Assembly: GCF_000340215.1 (NCBI RefSeq)
Contig: NW_006921536.1
Span: forward strand, 2,643,016-2,707,015
DNA length: 64,000 bases
DNA from: Pseudocercospora fijiensis CIRAD86
Taxonomy: Eukaryota > Ascomycota > Dothideomycetes > Mycosphaerellales > Mycosphaerellaceae
Reading direction: 5' to 3'
Below the pieces are notes generated by a model. It was not told where the DNA came from. It worked only from the letters and a program-made list of their open reading frames with translations, and did not search any database. Both the position numbers and the translations under genes were made by a program. Of this stretch, positions 58,767 to 64,000 are shown one piece after another (within the stretch, counting starts at the first letter, position 1; the number at the start of each line of letters is the position of its first letter).

Positions 58767-58963
58767 TATTAGGGCTAAAGAGGCTATACGTAATTAGCAT
58801 ATAACTAGGCCGAGTAAAGCTAGGGTCTTAATGCCTTAGGCAGGGCTTAGCGCTTAGCGTTAGGCTAACTCTCCTACCTTCCTCCCTCTCCTCCTAGATC
58901 CTTATCGAATACTATACTAATTTACTACTACCCTATCTACCTGCTAACATAACCCTTCTTATA
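58767..58963 (+). repeat. element 3 3' LTR (197 bp)
   Basis: Starts TATTAGGG, ends CTTCTTATA, followed by the GCTGC duplication. Confidence 0.92.
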
Positions 58964-60640
58964 GCTGCCTCTTAGCACCGAGGTTGCTTACTAAGCAGTC
59001 TACTATAAAACGCTACTAAATTGCCTACGCAACCTTATATAGACCGTTATCTATATTATTTACTTTCCGGCGCTAAAACGGCGCTATTCGCGGCTTCTTA
59101 TATATACTAAACGGCCGGAAACCTACTACGCAAGGTGCCTAATAATCTCCTATATAATAACAAACGTGTCTCTTAGCTATATAGTCGGACGGATGCTATT
59201 CGAGACACTGTCCTCGCCTCTCGGCTCTCGTATAGTCTAGATACAGCCGAGATGTGCTAGGTCGCATTATATATAGTAGGATGTACGTCTTGCTAGTAGC
59301 TAGCCTATAGACTTAGCTAAGGGGACATCGTAGTAGGCAGGACTATATATCGAAAGGGCATAGTGCTTTTAAAGCGCAAGGTAGAATTAAGAGTTAATTA
59401 CGAGATATAGTAATAGTATAAGAATTTCGGCTAAGGCAAGAATGCAGCCGTATAGGTAAAGACAAGAGTAAGGCATAGAGATAGACTAGACATAGGACAT
59501 TAAAGAGCTTAGACTAGATAATAATAGTTGCGAGATCGAAGAGGCGGGCGTACGTAAAAATTATATAGAATACGGAGTACTATAGATATTAACCTAGCTT
59601 TATTTACACGATAATATTATACTAGCACTAGTTCTGTCTTTAGTACGCTAGACTCTAGATAAAGCTGTCTAGCGTCTAGCGTGCGTACAGATATTAAATT
59701 CTATATAATGTTAGAATAACCCGAAAACAAGTGCTAGGACTAACCGAATCGGGCGAAACGAGAACAAGGAGAACGCGGGGAAATTACGTATAGGAACTTT
59801 AAAATTCGCGGCTACTCCCGGGCCTCGCGGCCGCCTCGCGAACAGGTATAGATCGTCTTCCTTACGTAAGTATAAAAGGATAGCTAATAGAGGATTCGAA
59901 CCTCCGATACTAAAAATTATACCCTCGCTAGTTACTACCCTGTATCTCTACGGGGACTACGAGCGAATAACTCTTAGTATCTAGAACCGATCTAATTAGC
60001 TAGAGGGTCGTAGAATATAGATAATTGTATAGATCCGAAAAAAAAGGTCGTAGCTAATAAGGGAATTAAACCCCCTATCTATAATATTGCGTAAGGTAGG
60101 CTACTAAACTTTACCCTATATAGTACGGTATATAGTTCGGTATTTCGCTAACTAGAGCTAGCTTCTAATACTAATAACTAGCGAGGGTATAACCTTTAGG
60201 ACTACCTAATTAGCTAGGAGACTCTATTTACGTAGCGGCTATAAACGTCCCCGCTCGCTTAGCTCCGGTTACGTACTAGAACGCCGCTCCTATCGTACCG
60301 CGTCTTTCTTTGCTAGAGGAGTAGGTATAGTATCGGCGCGCGATAGAGAGAGAGTAGAGAGTAAATAGAGGATTAGCGAAGACGAGGAGAAGAGGGGGTA
60401 AGGTTTAGAAGAGAGACTCCCTTTTCGCTATTAGGATAGCGCGGATCGATACGTCTTACTAGTATATCGTAAAGACGGCGTACGCGGTCGTCGTAATTTT
60501 CGTAGCAGTAGCAAGTAGAGAGTTAGTCTATTACGGGAAAGGTAGTATAGTAGTAGGGAGGAAATAGGAGGAGTAGGAGAGGAGAGTGAAATATACGGCG
60601 GAATATAGGCGACGGTAAGGGTAAGACTATTTTTATTTTA
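58964..60640. other. RIP-mutated sequence, unassigned, with tRNA T-arm-like words
   Basis: No convincing long frame. On the minus strand at 59885-59905 and 60053-60072, T-arm-like stretches (GGAGG TTCGAAT CCTCT and GGGGG TTTAATT CCCTT) are each followed by ATTAGCT. An inverted repeat of about 20 bp (words CCCTCGCTAGTTA and its complement) links about 59920-59945 to 60170-60200. No full cloverleaf can be drawn, so these are not called tRNA genes. Confidence 0.4.
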
Positions 60641-62960
60641 TTTCTACCGATTTAGGTACTACCGGATTCGCGGCATTCCGTCGCGCTTCGTAAGATTACT
60701 AGTAGCGCTATCTACGTATAGGCAGCCGCTACGTAAGATATAGTAGTCGTACGGTAGCGACGGTAAAGGTAGGTATAGAGAAGATATAGAGTATATCGCG
60801 TACGCGTACCTCCGATGCGATAGTATCGATTACTTTAGCTACGACTATACTAGGTTGCTAGAGTTATACCGTCCGCTATCTCTATACAATTCCCGTATTA
60901 GTATCGAGATCGCCTACTATATATACTATACGTACTTATCCGGATTGCGCTTAATATCGTCGTTGCTATAGGCGTTATTAACGTTTAGGTTTCTCTCGCG
61001 TAAGACGTCGTATAGGTACTACGTAAAGGTTACCTAGCTCTAGTCGTTTACGACGAGTATATAGGAAGCGGGCTTATTAGGGTTGTTCGGTAGAGTTAGC
61101 GCACTATATAGGAGCAGATCTTGCTTAGTATAGAGGGTCTTACGGCCGACGTTACTATCGCACTAGACGGCGATAAGCTTAAGCTTTAGGTATCTACCTA
61201 TATCGCTAACCTAGATAAAGTCGCGCATTTCGTAGGCGAATACGGCTCGCGCTACGGTATACGTAGCGCCTAGTAGAGGCTTTATATAGCCGACGTATAT
61301 GCTAGCGGCAGTTAGCGGCTAACGTTAGTAATACAAACGTAGATTAGTATCCTTATAAGTAATCGATCTCCTCCGAGTTTCCTTCGCTAATAATCCGGCC
61401 GCTGTATTTATCGCGTGCCTCGAGTAGCTAAGCGTAGGTACCGCGTATAGTAAGGCCGCTATCCGCCTTAATAGGCTCGCTATTAGGGAACTCTATACTA
61501 TCTAGCACTCTAGAGAAGACCGGCTAGCGCCTTAGGTCGGTAGCGCGCGGCGTCTTAAGCGCGATTATATCGATAATAGGCAGGTTCTAAGCGTTGCCCG
61601 CGGTCGCTATCTAAGTTATATTAGCTATATCTATGCTAGTTAATACGCTAGATATACCTCGAAGGTACTTAACGTTGCGTAAAGGGTAGATATACGGGTA
61701 ATAGGTAGTACTTAAGTCTAAATAAAGGTGTAGGTATTATATACTATAGAAGGTATTTAAAGCAAGGTAGGTTAGAGTAGGTAGAAAACGCGACTAATAT
61801 CGGCCGAAATCTAAGTTACGCGGAAGCAGCCGAGCGTTACGCGATTACGTTATCGCGGCCTAAGGCCTCGAGCTTAACGGTTTATATAGTCGATATAAAA
61901 GACATAGCCGATAGATATAAGGGCCAGGTACGATATATAAAAGGGCAATAGAGATAGTAGATATAAAGGCAGCTGCGTTATTAGAAACTATAAAGGAGCG
62001 AGCGATATCTAAGCTAAGATCTGCACTACCGACTATAAAGGAGCGAGCGATATCTAAGCTAAGATCTGCACTACCGCCTCCCTACTATATCGCAATTTAC
62101 TAAATAGCCTATATATTATTAACCCCCGATTAACTATTCGGCATACCGTTTAGGTAGACCTCGCGCAATACTAACCTAGGTAGGCATATTGTGTCTACGT
62201 AACCGTTAAACTATAAACCCCGATAGATGCCTAAATTGTAATTATATATAATGTCGATTACGGCTTGCTTAGAGAACGGCTATATAGTCGAGCCGCGGAT
62301 TTCCTCTTACGTCTCGTCTAACAGTTCTCCTACGGCTAGGGTATCGGGGCGATAGCGATACTAAGGCCGTCCGGAGTAGCTATAGTTACAAACTCTAAGC
62401 GGCCCGTATCGCCTATAATTAAAGTATTAATAGTATTAGTTATTAAACTACGCCCGATCTACTCTTATATAGAAGGCGCTACGCGTCTAGGGAGGTCGTA
62501 CCTAGTTTAGTAGGGCTATAATCTAGTTAAAGACGTCTCCTAGCGTCGGCGCGTTCGCTACGTCGATATCGATATCTTAGCCGATCGTACTACAGTAGCG
62601 ATACAATTCGCCTTCGTATAGGAAAGGGGAGTACTAGTAGAATAGCAAGCTAAGTGTAATGCGACGCGTACTACTAGAGACGGCCGCCGGCTATAGGCGC
62701 TACGATTATACGCTATCGGTATTATTTACCTATTTCGGGAGATATAGAAAGTAGTTGCTACTCCTCTAAGCGTAGATAACGTTTAATATATAGAACTTAA
62801 CGTCGTAAGGGAGCACGTTATTCTATCGGATCCGTAATTATAGACAAGGATTCTCTATAGGTAGGGAGGCTAGTTCTTTTAGATTTAGTCCGACGCGATA
62901 GAGGAACTATAGTAGCGGCGCGAAGTAGGTATCGTACCGCGTCGGGATATACTATTTTAG
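60640..62960 (-). pseudogene. long decayed reading frame, unidentified
   Basis: A minus-strand frame of about 770 codons with only RIP-type TAG/TAA. The words FLYRVGLNLKELASLPIENP near 62900, GELYRYCSTIGQDIDIDVA near 62590, YNYNLGIYRGLQFNGYVDT-like near 62230, FAYEMRDFI near 61230, and RRYAYAIYSISSLYLP near 60810 show it was protein coding. One or more frame shifts are needed between 61700 and 61260. I recognise no family. It is presumably a transposon gene, but a captured host gene is possible. A 45-bp in-frame tandem duplication lies within it. Confidence 0.45.
61987..62076. repeat. 45-bp tandem duplication (2 copies)
   Basis: Two copies with identical words AGGAGCGAGCGATATC and AAGCTAAGATCTGCACTACC, offset 45 bp. 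Forty-five is a multiple of three, and on the minus strand each copy reads GSADLSLDIARSFIV. Confidence 0.9.
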
Positions 62961-64000
62961 ATCTAGGAGGAGGTTATTAATTTTAATACAGCCTTATACG
63001 ACGATACGGAAGAGGTAATAGACGCGTTAGATAGCTACTAGTTTAGTCGGAAGGCGACGGAATAAGTCTTTTATACCGCGAGGATCGATATACTTAAATT
63101 CGTCGACTTCGGTCGGAGAGCAGAGTACGGCTAGTTCCTATAGAATAAGGGCAACGAGCTTATAGGTAGTAAAGACGCGGTAGACCGTAGAGTCTAGGTA
63201 TAACGCTAAAGGCGGTAAGGGAAAAATAGTTTCTATTTATATAGCGTAGAAGTAGTCGAGGTGCTTAGAAAACTAGAAGAGGTATAGATTACTTAGACCT
63301 AGAAAACTAGGCTAGCGTACTTTGTCTCTTATTGCCGCCCTAAGCTAACTTTCGTATATTTGCTTTTTTCTAACATTCCCTACCTTAGCTATTTGTACCT
63401 TGTCTCTTAGTCTTACTATAGCTAGATATATCGTAATTAAATAGATATACCCTACGTAAAATATATAGCGTTATAGTGTTTTTGTAATATATCGCAAAAT
63501 GTAGATTACGAATAGACCTATCGGGTCGGTTAGCGAAACTTTACCTATATTAATTAGCTATAGTAGAAATGTCTAGTAACTATAGAGTTACAAATGTTAG
63601 GCGATATCGGCTACTACAATTCCGTAAGCCGTAGAGGAGCTATATTAAAGAGCCTAATATCGGCTACTACGGTCGTATATATCGAATATCCTAACATCCC
63701 TTAGATTACTTTCTATCTAATTATAGCACCTAAACTCCGAACTCCTACGCGTAAGCGTGCTTTGCTAACGCCTCCGACGATAGTCGTAAGGTAGAGCAAG
63801 CGTTCGAAGCGTAATACGCGGTCCTCTACCTCCCCTTCTCTATCGTTACTTACGTATATATAGTATAGCGAAAGGTAGGAAGTTAAAGCATTTAGCGGTC
63901 CCGTTAGCTATAACTAGACGCCTCTCTACCGTACTTACGCGCCTAAAACGGCTTCTACGCTCGATTAGGCGCTACGGAAGCGGAATATACTATCTACTAT
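62961..64000. other. RIP-mutated sequence to the window end
   Basis: A plus-strand stretch at about 62941-63300 reads like protein (FNTALYDDTEEVIDALDSY and FVDFGRRAEYG) between RIP stops, suggesting a second decayed gene divergent from the minus-strand frame. The last 700 bp show nothing definite. Confidence 0.4.

Larger units (their letters stand above)
46910..58963 (+). mobile_element. Ty3/gypsy chromovirus, element 3, split by a LINE
   Basis: 12054 bp in total, of which about 7.1 kb is the retroelement itself and 4.9 kb a nested LINE. LTRs are 197 bp, the same family as elements 1 and 2. The flanking duplication is GCTAC/GCTGC. gag, pol, the quasi-palindrome and the 3' region align with element 1 through most of their length. 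Frames are closed by RIP, and the second Asp of the RT motif reads Asn (YLDN). Confidence 0.9.

Noticed and set aside
59880..60120. tRNA genes
   Set aside because: T-arm-like hairpins are present but acceptor and anticodon stems cannot be paired.

Overview
The window is nuclear DNA of a filamentous ascomycete, most likely a Dothideomycete, though that placement is an inference. The evidence is short spliceosomal introns (55 and 76 bp), a HET-domain gene, a TIM22 gene, chromodomain Ty3 retrotransposons, a Tad-type LINE, and a pervasive repeat-induced point mutation (RIP) signature. In the repeat blocks nearly every CpA/TpG has become TpA while CpG is kept. Reading frames there are full of TAG/TAA where Gln or Trp codons stood.

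Layout. 1-1007: an alpha/beta hydrolase gene. 1008-2215: gene-free, with degenerate repeats of about 130 bp. 2216-13470: a tandem-repeat array split by a complete Ty3 element (element 1, 3571-11023, target duplication ATTAT). RIP in the array fades towards the next gene. 13505-23141: a gene island with normal base use, holding a two-exon gene of unknown function (-), a HET-domain gene (+), TIM22 (-) and a long disordered/coiled-coil protein, probably DUF4048 (-). From about 23484 to the end: a continuous RIP-mutated nest of transposons.

The nest is resolved by target duplications and by reading frames that rejoin across insertions. A decayed PIF/Harbinger-like transposase on the minus strand (33155-33413 plus 45729-46880) is split by element 4 (33418-45724, minus, 279-bp LTRs, duplication CTAC). 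A convergent unidentified plus-strand frame (23760-25223 plus 32370-32640) is split by element 2 (25224-32369, minus, 196-bp LTRs, duplication AGGCG). Element 3 (46910-58963, plus, 197-bp LTRs, duplication GCTAC/GCTGC) lies just right of the transposase start. It is itself split inside its chromodomain by a LINE (52521-57433, 17-bp duplication). From 58964 to 64000 there is more RIP-mutated sequence with one long unrecognised decayed frame on the minus strand.

Elements 1-3 are one Tf1/sushi-like chromovirus family: gag with CCHC knuckle, then PR-RT-RH-IN-chromodomain, with an apparent 11-nt self-priming primer-binding site. Element 4 is a different Ty3 lineage and carries an extra long reading frame downstream of pol. 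The most interesting unexplained signal is a 23-bp GC-rich quasi-palindrome (arms AATGCTACCCC and GGGGTnnTATT). It occurs seven times in both Ty3 lineages and always lies between or beside reading frames. It is described as a finding and I know no name for it.
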